The position numbers and the translations under genes were made by a program. A stretch of 12,256 nucleotides of DNA from Euryarchaeota archaeon UBA54. GTDB taxonomy: Archaea; Thermoplasmatota; Poseidoniia; Poseidoniales; Thalassarchaeaceae. Below the pieces are notes generated by a model. That model made no database searches. It had not been told where the DNA came from and saw only the letters and a program-made list of their open reading frames with translations. Shown one piece after another: positions 6,573 through 12,256 of the stretch (positions are counted from its first letter, which is position 1; every line of letters begins with the position of its first letter). The stretch covers positions 1 through 12,256 of the forward strand of contig DAGM01000007.1 in assembly GCA_002495735.1 (NCBI GenBank), read 5' to 3'.

Positions 6573-7163
6573 TTAGGCCTTGATTGCCGCGGTCACATCG
6601 TGCATGTCGAGACCTTGTTCTTTGGCCACCAGCGCCAGCGCCATCCACAGAGTAACAGGACCCAGTGCGCGACGCTTTCTCTGAGCCCTGCGCATTACCT
6701 CCTTGTTCTCAAGGGCTGATTTGTCTGCTATCATCCCAATCAGATGTGGTATCGAGCCCTCGGCCCGATCGGGAGGTAGGGCACTAGGAGTCGGGTCAGA
6801 GACCTTTGGCATAGGCTTAGACTTAGCCACGGCCTTCGCCAGCTCTGGGACGGAAGCAGGCTGAGTCAGTGGCGCCTGCTGGAACTGAGGAAGTTCCAGT
6901 AACCTACGAGAAGTCGGGCGCCAGCCCAGTGGAGGCCGCGAGAGCTCGAGGCCGGGAGAGGGGGATAGTTTGGATTCTGATTCGGTCAGCCATCCTCTCT
7001 CGGTCAAGGCCGCCACTATCTCATCTGCTTCCTCAGGAGTGAACCACTGCAATTCTAGAGACCAGATACGCGACAGTTCTTCACTGGTCGTCGTGCCTCC
7101 TGACAACCCCTCTAGACTGATGTGCAGCAAGTGGCAGACATCCTGCTGATGACCCATCTCCAT
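6573..7163 (-). CDS. DUF2240-like archaeal protein
   Basis: A 196-residue soluble protein of unknown function. Residues about 8-60 look like a small helical, possibly winged-helix unit: LSRIWSLELQWFTPEEADEIVAALTERGWL, where the W-F-TPEEAD pattern is typical of DUF2240 proteins of archaea. A low-complexity linker rich in Pro, Ser and Lys (about 65-135) follows, then a second helical unit (137-196, with a basic RRAQRKRRALG segment and LALVAKEQGLDMHDV) that matches the end of the same family. The name rests on recalled resemblance only. The start may be the ATG at 7163 or the one two codons later at 7157. The linker is long for the family. It is divergent from the HEAT gene and meets the exporter gene end to end. 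Confidence 0.72.
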   Translation of the reverse strand: MEMGHQQDVCHLLHISLEGLSGGTTTSEELSRIWSLELQWFTPEEADEIVAALTERGWLTESESKLSPSPGLELSRPPLGWRPTSRRLLELPQFQQAPLTQPASVPELAKAVAKSKPMPKVSDPTPSALPPDRAEGSIPHLIGMIADKSALENKEVMRRAQRKRRALGPVTLWMALALVAKEQGLDMHDVTAAIKA

Positions 7164-7277
7164 GCCCTCTCCGGAGACTCATCAGGAGGAGGGAGACGCT
7201 TGATACTTACCTCTCTAGGGGCGAACAGGAAAACAGTCAATTCAAGTGAGGTGGCGGTATGCGCGGGCCGAAGCAGT

Positions 7278-8489
7278 ATGGCGGATGATTACATTGCACG
7301 GAACCCGCGGACTGGGAAAGCGATTCGTCGTCGGGGTCCTGTTGCAGATGTAAACGTCCGAGGGATGCTGCCTCTGGAGGGCATGTGGCTGAGGATTCCT
7401 GTGCATGAGATACTACCCCTGGCGCGTGGTGACTCGGATGGATTGGAGATTTCTCGCAGCAACGGAGGAGGTTTCGCCAAGAGGTTTGATGCTCTTCAGG
7501 CCCTGCATCGTGTGATGGAGAGTCAAATCAATAGTGCACACGAGGTTCTACTTGATGCGCTGGACGATGATGAGAGCAATAACAGAATAGCCGCACTTAG
7601 TGCCCTCCCATCCTTCGCTCTGAAGAGGCATGATGGTCTGCTGCAGTGCCTGTCTGACAGATTGTTAGACGAAGACCCACGAGTGGAAGAAGCAGCACGC
7701 GACTGCCTGCTGAAGGTCTCACCGGTATTCCCCTCGGGTTGCGAGGAGATATTGAGGCGAGAGTTGCGCAATCAAAGGAAGGATTGTAGGACCAACGCCT
7801 TCGAAGCGCTGCGCCTGACAGCAGAGAATTGGCCGGAGGCAGGCTGCCTGCACCTCGATGAACTGATTCGCGAGGAGGACAAGGACCTACGTAGACGCGG
7901 CTCAAAGATTCTACGTACCATCGCTTCCAAGGCAGGAGCCACCGGATGGGATTTGATAGGTTGGTCACTGGAAGACGAGGATGCTCTAGTAAGGAGATAT
8001 GCTTCTAACACGCTCATAACCCTAGCCAACAAAGAGCCAGCGATAGCTACTATTTTCATCGAATCAGCGATGCTCGATGAGGACGATGGAGTCAGGAAGT
8101 CGGTCATCAAGGCGCTCAAGAAGCTGGATATGCAGAACCCGCGTGTCAACAAAATGGTGATCGATGGCGCCAGAAGTAGGGACTACAAACTGCGCAAGGC
8201 CTGCATTGAGCACCTCCCGATAATCATGAGCGGTGGAGCGTTGAGGGACGCGGCTACCGAATTGCTCAAACAAGAAACTCGCCCGGATCTGCGGAAGAAA
8301 CTAACTGGTTTTTCCAGAGACTTGGAGATTGAGGGGACTGAGGAAGAGAAGAATCGTTTCCTAGCTCCACTAGAGAGGGTAGAACCCCTCTATGAGGAAA
8401 TAGACACACCGCGTAGCGGTGATTCACACCCCGAGGGTGAATATGATAAACAGAAGTCAGGTCGGCCGGACAGCGAGGGCCAAGCATGA
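7278..8489 (+). CDS. HEAT-repeat protein
   Basis: A 403-residue, probably cytosolic scaffold of paired helices. Repeats recur from about residue 67 to 345: ESNNRIAALSAL (99-110), DPRVEEAARDCLLKV (133-147), RKDCRTNAFEALRL (167-180), DKDLRRRGSKILRTIA (201-216), DALVRRYASNTLITLA (235-250), DGVRKSVIKALKKL (270-283) and DYKLRKACIEHLPII (302-316). The Asp-x-x-(V/L)-R start of each second helix is typical of HEAT/PBS-lyase-like repeats. The N-terminal 65 residues (basic, NPRTGKAIRRRG) are not repeats; the last 40 are acidic and probably disordered. HEAT proteins bind other proteins or nucleic acid, and the partner is unknown. The ATG at 7278 is chosen; an in-frame GTG at 7251 would add 9 residues. 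It overlaps the next gene by an ATGA, so the two are likely translated together. Confidence 0.85.
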   Translation: MADDYIARNPRTGKAIRRRGPVADVNVRGMLPLEGMWLRIPVHEILPLARGDSDGLEISRSNGGGFAKRFDALQALHRVMESQINSAHEVLLDALDDDESNNRIAALSALPSFALKRHDGLLQCLSDRLLDEDPRVEEAARDCLLKVSPVFPSGCEEILRRELRNQRKDCRTNAFEALRLTAENWPEAGCLHLDELIREEDKDLRRRGSKILRTIASKAGATGWDLIGWSLEDEDALVRRYASNTLITLANKEPAIATIFIESAMLDEDDGVRKSVIKALKKLDMQNPRVNKMVIDGARSRDYKLRKACIEHLPIIMSGGALRDAATELLKQETRPDLRKKLTGFSRDLEIEGTEEEKNRFLAPLERVEPLYEEIDTPRSGDSHPEGEYDKQKSGRPDSEGQA

Positions 8490-8770
8490 GCGAGGAGTTC
8501 GATGACAAGCTTGAGAGATTCGAGCGCCTTTGGGACGGTGTGACGCCCAAAGGCATTAACCGAAGCAAGTCGATAAAGTTCAGACAGTACATGCGACAGC
8601 ACGTCATGCTGAAGTTCCACAAGAAGGACAAGAGCCAGTGGGCGTCTGCCGACAAGGGGCATTTCAACCACAGTTTCTCAAGTAAGGATCAGTTTCTCAC
8701 GAAGAATAATTGCCGCAAGTACTGGATGGGCGAACTACAGAAGGAAATCCGCGATTCGGAAACCTTCTGA
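8486..8770 (+). CDS. Uncharacterised 94-residue protein
   Basis: I do not recognise a family. The protein is small, soluble, highly charged and lacks a signal peptide or membrane segment. The first 20 residues are acidic and helical (EEFDDKLERFERLWDGV); the middle is basic and aromatic (SKSIKFRQYMRQHVMLKFHKKDKSQW); then come a His/Phe/Ser-rich stretch (GHFNHSFSSKDQF), one cysteine in NNCRKYW, and a charged C-terminal helix. This suits an RNA- or protein-binding adaptor, but that is inference. The start codon lies in the ATGA overlap with the HEAT gene, and the helicase starts 9 bases after the stop, so it is a real link in the cluster and not a shadow frame. Confidence 0.7.
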   Translation: MSEEFDDKLERFERLWDGVTPKGINRSKSIKFRQYMRQHVMLKFHKKDKSQWASADKGHFNHSFSSKDQFLTKNNCRKYWMGELQKEIRDSETF

Positions 8771-8779
8771 GGCGATACC

Positions 8780-10204
8780 ATGAATTCAGCGATAGTCGAC
8801 TTCTCGTCTTGGGACCTACAGGCCCCGATTGCGAAAGCCATCGAGGCTAACGGTTGGACAGAGCCAACCGAAATTCAGCGCGAGGCTATTCCTCTAGCTA
8901 GACAGGGCTTGAATGTAGTTGGCCAGGCCCGTACCGGTTCGGGCAAAACCGGAGCTTTCGGTATACCAATCCTAGAGAAGTGTACACCTCGGGGCGAACC
9001 ACAGGCAATCGTGCTCTGTCCGACTAGGGAGCTGGCTGTGCAGGTAGCAGAGGAGATGGATTTGCTACAGGGAGACAAGGGGCTGTCGATACAGACTGTC
9101 TATGGAGGCACCGATCTTGAGAAGCAGGCAAAGAGGCTCAAACAGGGCGCTGATATAGTGGTCGGAACCCCCGGTCGTGTCATCGACATGACCAAGCGGG
9201 GGCACCTCAATCTTGACGGAATAAGTTTGTTCTGCCTCGATGAAGCCGATCGAATGCTGGACATGGGATTCTTCCCTGACGTCCTCTGGATATTCGAGCA
9301 GACTACTAACAGAGAGCAGACGCTGTTGTTCAGTGCAACCTTTCCGCAGGAGGTGCTGGACGCGGCGGACGAGTTCATGTCGGACGCTATCCACGTGATG
9401 AGCGAAGACATGGAGGTCGAGATACCTGAGATCGATCAGTACGCAATCAAGATTGGCAGGGCGAACAAGCTCTGGGCGCTCGGTCGTATAATATGCCGAA
9501 TGAACGAGGGCGACCAAATGCTCGTATTCGCTAATACTAAGCGAATGGTCGATATTCTCTCAGAGAGGCTTGGCAAATTCAGGATCGATGCCATCGGGCT
9601 TCACGGTGACCTCGCACAAGGCAAGAGAGAGAAGATAATCGGGTCTTTCAAGGAAGGTCGGGAGCGCATAGTCATCGCTACAGATGTAGCGGCACGCGGA
9701 CTGGATGTGGATGGCATCACCCATGTCGTGAACTACGATCTCCCTGATGACACGGAGTCCTATGTGCACAGGATAGGACGTACTGGTAGGATGGGCAGGA
9801 AAGGTGAAGCCTGGAGTTTCGTAACTCGTGAGGACGAGCCTCAGATTGCAAAAATCTCTTCGACTTGGAACATGGCTATTCCTTTCGTCGACGCACCTCC
9901 GCTTCCAGAGGGCGTCAAAAGAGACCCCATCGGAAAGAGAGATGACTGGGACGAGGTGTCTGACATCTTTGGTATGGTGAAAATTCGGCTCTCAATAGGC
10001 AAGTCGGATTCCACTAAGCGGGCGCTAGCCGACTGGATAACCAATCAGGCACGAATTCCCGACATTGTAATCGGAGAGATTTCCCAGAGCGACGATGAGA
10101 CTGAGGTCGAGATACACGTCGAGAAGGTCGCCTACGTAATCGGCGTAATCAAGGCTAGGGAATTCAACGGCATATCTCTGTCCCCAATCATCGTGGAAGC
10201 CTAG
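8780..10204 (+). CDS. DEAD-box ATP-dependent RNA helicase with DbpA-like C-terminal domain
   Basis: A 474-residue cytosolic RNA helicase with all core motifs in order: Q motif (GWTEPTEIQ, 25-33), I (ARTGSGKT, 50-57), Ia (PTRELAVQV, 81-89), Ib (GTPGRVID, 129-136), II (DEAD, 154-157), III (SAT, 185-187), IV (LVFANTKR, 248-255), V (ATDVAARGLD, 300-309) and VI (HRIGRTGR, 330-337). It uses ATP to unwind short RNA duplexes. After a linker, residues about 399-474 resemble the RRM-like RNA-binding domain of bacterial DbpA/CsdA helicases, which directs DbpA to 23S rRNA. Ribosome assembly or cold-adapted RNA remodelling is therefore plausible, but the exact target is not known. It sits mid-cluster, 9 bases after the 94-residue gene and 8 before tusA. 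The bacterial-style tail hints at transfer from bacteria. Confidence 0.95.
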   Translation: MNSAIVDFSSWDLQAPIAKAIEANGWTEPTEIQREAIPLARQGLNVVGQARTGSGKTGAFGIPILEKCTPRGEPQAIVLCPTRELAVQVAEEMDLLQGDKGLSIQTVYGGTDLEKQAKRLKQGADIVVGTPGRVIDMTKRGHLNLDGISLFCLDEADRMLDMGFFPDVLWIFEQTTNREQTLLFSATFPQEVLDAADEFMSDAIHVMSEDMEVEIPEIDQYAIKIGRANKLWALGRIICRMNEGDQMLVFANTKRMVDILSERLGKFRIDAIGLHGDLAQGKREKIIGSFKEGRERIVIATDVAARGLDVDGITHVVNYDLPDDTESYVHRIGRTGRMGRKGEAWSFVTREDEPQIAKISSTWNMAIPFVDAPPLPEGVKRDPIGKRDDWDEVSDIFGMVKIRLSIGKSDSTKRALADWITNQARIPDIVIGEISQSDDETEVEIHVEKVAYVIGVIKAREFNGISLSPIIVEA

Positions 10205-10212
10205 GTGGAATC

Positions 10213-10446
10213 ATGGTCGGCGAGGGCATAGTCGCTCTCAACCTAATCGGATTCTTCTGCCCAGTGCCCGTGTACGAGACTCGCAAGGCGATTGAGAAAG
10301 CGGCCCATGGCACACTTTTTGAGGTCCTGTGTGATGACCCTGAGACGCTTCACGACATACCTGCCCTTTGCGACCGGATGGGCCTTGCCCTACTAGGTGT
10401 GAGTGAAGATGCGGGAGAGTACGTTTTCCGTATCGAGAAGCGTTAG
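10213..10446 (+). CDS. TusA/SirA-like sulfur carrier protein
   Basis: A 77-residue cytosolic protein of the TusA fold. The signature is LNLIGFFCPVPVYETRKAI (residues 9-27), with persulfide-accepting C16 in the CPxP motif at the head of the first helix, and a DDPETLHDIPALC segment matching the family's DDPxxxxDI. TusA proteins relay sulfur from cysteine desulfurases, for instance to tRNA thiolation or molybdopterin synthesis. No partner gene of such a pathway is adjacent, so the receiving pathway is open. Two extra cysteines, C40 and C53, lie outside the motif. It starts 8 bases after the helicase stop with a GGTGG ribosome site, and ribA follows, consistent with one transcript. Confidence 0.88.
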   Translation: MVGEGIVALNLIGFFCPVPVYETRKAIEKAAHGTLFEVLCDDPETLHDIPALCDRMGLALLGVSEDAGEYVFRIEKR

Positions 10447-10483
10447 GCTGCTTGGATATTGTTCAAAGGGGACGTTCTTCTCG

Positions 10484-11143
10484 GTGGTCATCGTGCCCGG
10501 CCAATACAACGTCAATGAACTCGGGGAGGTTCCGGCAGATGCTCGCCTCCCTACGTCGTATGGAGACTTCCGCATCAGGGTGTTTCACGAGGAGAACACG
10601 GGACTGGACCACGTGGCACTTACCCTAGGCGACATGGGTGGGCCGAACCCGGTGCTAGTCAGGGTGCATTCTGAATGTCTGACCGGAGATGCCTTCGGCA
10701 GCCTCAGGTGTGACTGTGGTGCCCAGTTGGATGCAGCGATGAGACAGATCCACGATATTGGATGGGGGTGCATCGTCTATCTGAGGCAAGAGGGTCGCGG
10801 CATAGGCCTGCATGCCAAGATACAGGCGTACAACCTGCAGGACCATGGCGCTGACACTTTAGATGCAAACCTACTACTGGGCCATCCCGCAGATGCAAGG
10901 GACTACGGAATCGCCTCAATAATACTGAGTGCTATTGGAATCGAGAGTGTCTGCTTGCTCACAAACAATCCTGACAAGGTAATGCAACTGATTCAAAATG
11001 GTATCAACATAGTTGAGAGGATGCCCTTGGTCGTCGGAGTGGGAGAACTGAATCTCCAATACTTGACGACCAAGATAGATAGGATGGGGCACGAGATCGA
11101 AGACGAGCATCTCAACAATCACGAGCATAAAATGGGGCCGTGA
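10484..11143 (+). CDS. ribA: GTP cyclohydrolase II
   Basis: A 219-residue enzyme that opens GTP to 2,5-diamino-6-ribosylamino-4(3H)-pyrimidinone phosphate, formate and pyrophosphate, the first step of riboflavin synthesis. Zinc ligands C65, C76 and C78 (in HSECLTGDAFGSLRCDCG), the GTP-binding RQEGRGIGL (101-109), catalytic Y116 and R139 all match E. coli RibA with a constant shift of 11. LLTNNPDKV and the INIVERMPL end block are also present. There is no fused RibB domain. No ATG fits: an in-frame ATG at 10403 would overlap tusA with unrelated sequence, so GTG at 10484 is taken, with GTG at 10493 as an alternative. AAAGGGGA lies about 12 bases upstream. Its last bases overlap the tRNA-His gene on the other strand. 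Many archaea use the unrelated GTP cyclohydrolase III instead, so this copy looks bacterial in type. Confidence 0.95.
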   Translation: MVIVPGQYNVNELGEVPADARLPTSYGDFRIRVFHEENTGLDHVALTLGDMGGPNPVLVRVHSECLTGDAFGSLRCDCGAQLDAAMRQIHDIGWGCIVYLRQEGRGIGLHAKIQAYNLQDHGADTLDANLLLGHPADARDYGIASIILSAIGIESVCLLTNNPDKVMQLIQNGINIVERMPLVVGVGELNLQYLTTKIDRMGHEIEDEHLNNHEHKMGP

Positions 11144-11208
11144 CCGGGACTTGAACCCGGGCCGGCGGGACCACAACCCACCGTGCTAACCGCTACACCA
11201 TCACAGCC
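11133..11208 (-). tRNA. tRNA-His (anticodon GTG)
   Basis: Read on the minus strand, a full cloverleaf can be folded. The seven-pair acceptor stem is GCTGTGA/TCACGGC with one G-T pair. The D arm has T8, A14 and G18-G19. The anticodon stem GTGGG/CCCGC carries the loop TTGTGGT with anticodon GTG at 11172-11174. The T arm is CCGGG/CCCGG with TTCAAGT. An extra encoded G at -1 (11208) can face C73 (11136), the identity pair for histidyl-tRNA synthetase. CCA is encoded at 11133-11135. No intron is present. The 3' end overlaps the last codons and stop of ribA on the opposite strand. Confidence 0.96.
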
Positions 11209-11234
11209 GTATTGACAACTTGGACTCAATGCCT

Positions 11235-11243
11235 GTTTATCAA
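11235..11243 (-). promoter_or_regulatory. TATA-like box of tRNA-His
   Basis: On the minus strand the sequence is TTGATAAAC, centred at 11239, about 31 bases before the tRNA 5' end at 11208. An archaeal start about 26 bases downstream would fall near 11213, leaving a short leader for RNase P removal. It is the best A/T-rich block in this divergent gap; no equally good box is seen at the right distance from the secreted protein gene. Confidence 0.45.
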
Positions 11244-11315
11244 CCGTTACGCATCCAAGGCACGAAGCACCTGAGACCAACGGATTGAAGCCCTGCTCTC
11301 TCCCGTTGCTATGCC

Positions 11316-12256
11316 ATGAGGACTCGTTCGGGAGTCGTGCTCGTCATCTTGCTTGTGGCCGGCTTAGCACCTCTGGTGCCATTTGCCACAGCCGACACTG
11401 TGATTGGGGCCGAAGGTGCAGAGCTGCTGGAGGCTGGTGATTTCTCCGACTCAGAGGAGTGGGAGATATCCAGCACTGCCGGATTCTCCAGCGATGCCGC
11501 CGATTACTCGTTGGGCATGGTGGCCGACGGAGAACTGTCTTTCACTCACGATAGACCGGACAATTTCCAGTATTCTACCTCATGGGCCTCAAACAGCATC
11601 ACCAACTCCAATGCGACTCTGGGGGAGCCGGATTCGTACTACACTTGGTCGAAAGGACCTAACATCACGATGACAGGTTACGATTTCAGTGGACTGCATG
11701 GGATGCTGGTCGCTAATGTCTCTCTAGTGCTACACTTCTCGGTTCCAGATGCCTTGAATCAGGACTCGGTCAGGGTTATCCTGCAGAACCACGGCTCGGA
11801 TAAGTTGGTCGTTACCTACGCTCGAACATTCGGGCCGATATACAGAATGACCAATCCGATGATCCTATCTCTCGACGGGCTGGCCCTTGCCGACTGGTCC
11901 TCCTTGGAGAATACTCAGTTCACCATCGATTACGTATCCACCGGAACCACCGATGACTCTGAAGTCAGGGTAGATGCAGCGGGCCTCCGGGTGAAGTACC
12001 ATCAGCCTTGGTACTCTTTCGAAACTGTCAAGGCCACCAACACGATCAACGATGTTGACTCCCCTGTAATTGACATCAGCCCATATGATGGGACGATCTC
12101 TGGGCTCTCTCAGGAGTCATGTGGGCTCGCCCCTGAAGGACCTTTAACTGGTGAGTGGTCTTTCGACGTGGAAGTGCCACCACTACAGCAGCTGGGTAGG
12201 ATACACGTATTCGGCACCGGTAACCACACAATATGGGCGCTTCCTGATGATGTAGA
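11316..12256 (+). CDS. Large secreted protein, N-terminal part (partial)
   Basis: An open frame runs from the ATG at 11316 through the last base, giving 313 residues without a stop; the 3' end lies outside the window. The N-terminus is a classical Sec signal peptide: RTR charge, hydrophobic core VVLVILLVAGLAPLVPF and an ATA cleavage site after residue 26. The mature part is rich in Ser, Thr, Asp and aromatic residues, with alternating strand-like stretches (such as ANVSLVLHFSVP, SVRVILQNHG, SEVRVDAAGLRVKY) that suggest beta-sandwich domains. Sequons for N-glycosylation appear at N99, N116, N134 and N303. Only one cysteine (C269) is seen. The type recalls the large cell-surface or exported proteins of Marine Group II archaea. 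Catalytic motifs are not visible, so no function is assigned. Bases 11209-11315 before it are non-coding. Confidence 0.85.
   Translation, partial: MRTRSGVVLVILLVAGLAPLVPFATADTVIGAEGAELLEAGDFSDSEEWEISSTAGFSSDAADYSLGMVADGELSFTHDRPDNFQYSTSWASNSITNSNATLGEPDSYYTWSKGPNITMTGYDFSGLHGMLVANVSLVLHFSVPDALNQDSVRVILQNHGSDKLVVTYARTFGPIYRMTNPMILSLDGLALADWSSLENTQFTIDYVSTGTTDDSEVRVDAAGLRVKYHQPWYSFETVKATNTINDVDSPVIDISPYDGTISGLSQESCGLAPEGPLTGEWSFDVEVPPLQQLGRIHVFGTGNHTIWALPDDV

Noticed and set aside
7199..7209. TTGATACTTAC as a TATA box for the HEAT or DUF2240-like gene
   Set aside because: The match to the archaeal consensus is poor and the spacing leaves a 47-base leader on one side, so it was not listed as a feature.
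7122..7277. N-terminal extension of the HEAT protein from 7122
   Set aside because: It would overlap the start of the divergent DUF2240-like gene and consume the whole promoter gap; the ATG at 7278 leaves a gap like the other divergent gaps.
8409..8421. Short hairpin ACCGC-GTA-GCGGT near the end of the HEAT gene
   Set aside because: Five pairs inside coding sequence with no T-run; too short to be called a terminator or regulatory element.
10403..10483. N-terminal extension of ribA from the ATG at 10403
   Set aside because: It overlaps the tusA coding end in another frame and has no counterpart in RibA proteins, whose homology begins after the GTG at 10484.
11404..11673. An 89-residue open frame inside the secreted protein
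   Set aside because: The overlapping frame from 11316 has a signal peptide and stays open for 313 codons to the window end; the shorter frame is a shadow.
1..12256. CRISPR array, insertion sequence, integrase or phage module
   Set aside because: No regularly spaced repeats, transposase motifs or terminal inverted repeats were seen; nearly all the sequence is accounted for by ordinary genes.

Overview
The window looks like a compact archaeal chromosome segment, most likely from a planktonic marine euryarchaeon of Marine Group II (Poseidoniales). The basis is a set of archaea-type information genes (RNA polymerase subunit L, archaeal elongation factor 1-beta, an archaeal CPxC zinc ribbon protein, a DUF2240-type protein, archaeal-size RlmE and TruD) next to bacterial-type genes (GTP cyclohydrolase II, TusA, a DEAD-box helicase with a DbpA-like tail), plus a large secreted protein. 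The lineage is inferred from gene style and has not been tested by a search.

Layout. Bases 1-348 hold the C-terminal part of an NAD-dependent sugar epimerase, followed by the 23S rRNA 2'-O-methyltransferase rlmE (399-1148). Facing it is a single-domain cupin (1155-1607, minus). A 139-base divergent gap leads to a 55-residue zinc ribbon gene (1747-1914) and aEF-1beta (1930-2196), an archaeal translation pair. Facing these are truD (2198-3595) and rpoL (3609-3866), co-oriented on the minus strand. A 108-base divergent gap holds a perfect 8+8 inverted repeat and a TATA box, and leads to an 865-residue RND/MMPL membrane exporter (3975-6572). Facing that is a DUF2240-like gene (6573-7163). A 114-base divergent gap opens a five-gene plus-strand cluster: HEAT-repeat protein (7278-8489), unknown 94-residue protein (8486-8770), DEAD-box RNA helicase (8780-10204), TusA-like sulfur carrier (10213-10446) and ribA (10484-11143). 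tRNA-His (GTG) lies on the minus strand, its 3' end overlapping the ribA stop. After a 107-base gap, a secreted protein starts at 11316 and runs off the window.

How it fits together. Most genes serve RNA and translation: rRNA methylation, tRNA pseudouridylation, RNA polymerase, elongation factor, an RNA helicase possibly for ribosome assembly, tRNA-His, and possibly tRNA thiolation. A flavin synthesis enzyme ends the five-gene cluster. The exporter and the secreted protein are the surface-related parts.

The architecture alternates strictly between convergent and divergent pairs. All four tail-to-tail junctions are 6 bases or less, or overlap. All four head-to-head gaps are about 107-139 bases and carry the likely promoters. 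No CRISPR array, insertion sequence or phage module is visible. I did not find a clear new multi-gene system. The least explained parts are the HEAT plus 94-residue gene pair, the degenerate zinc ribbon protein, the inverted repeat between rpoL and the exporter, and the truncated secreted protein.
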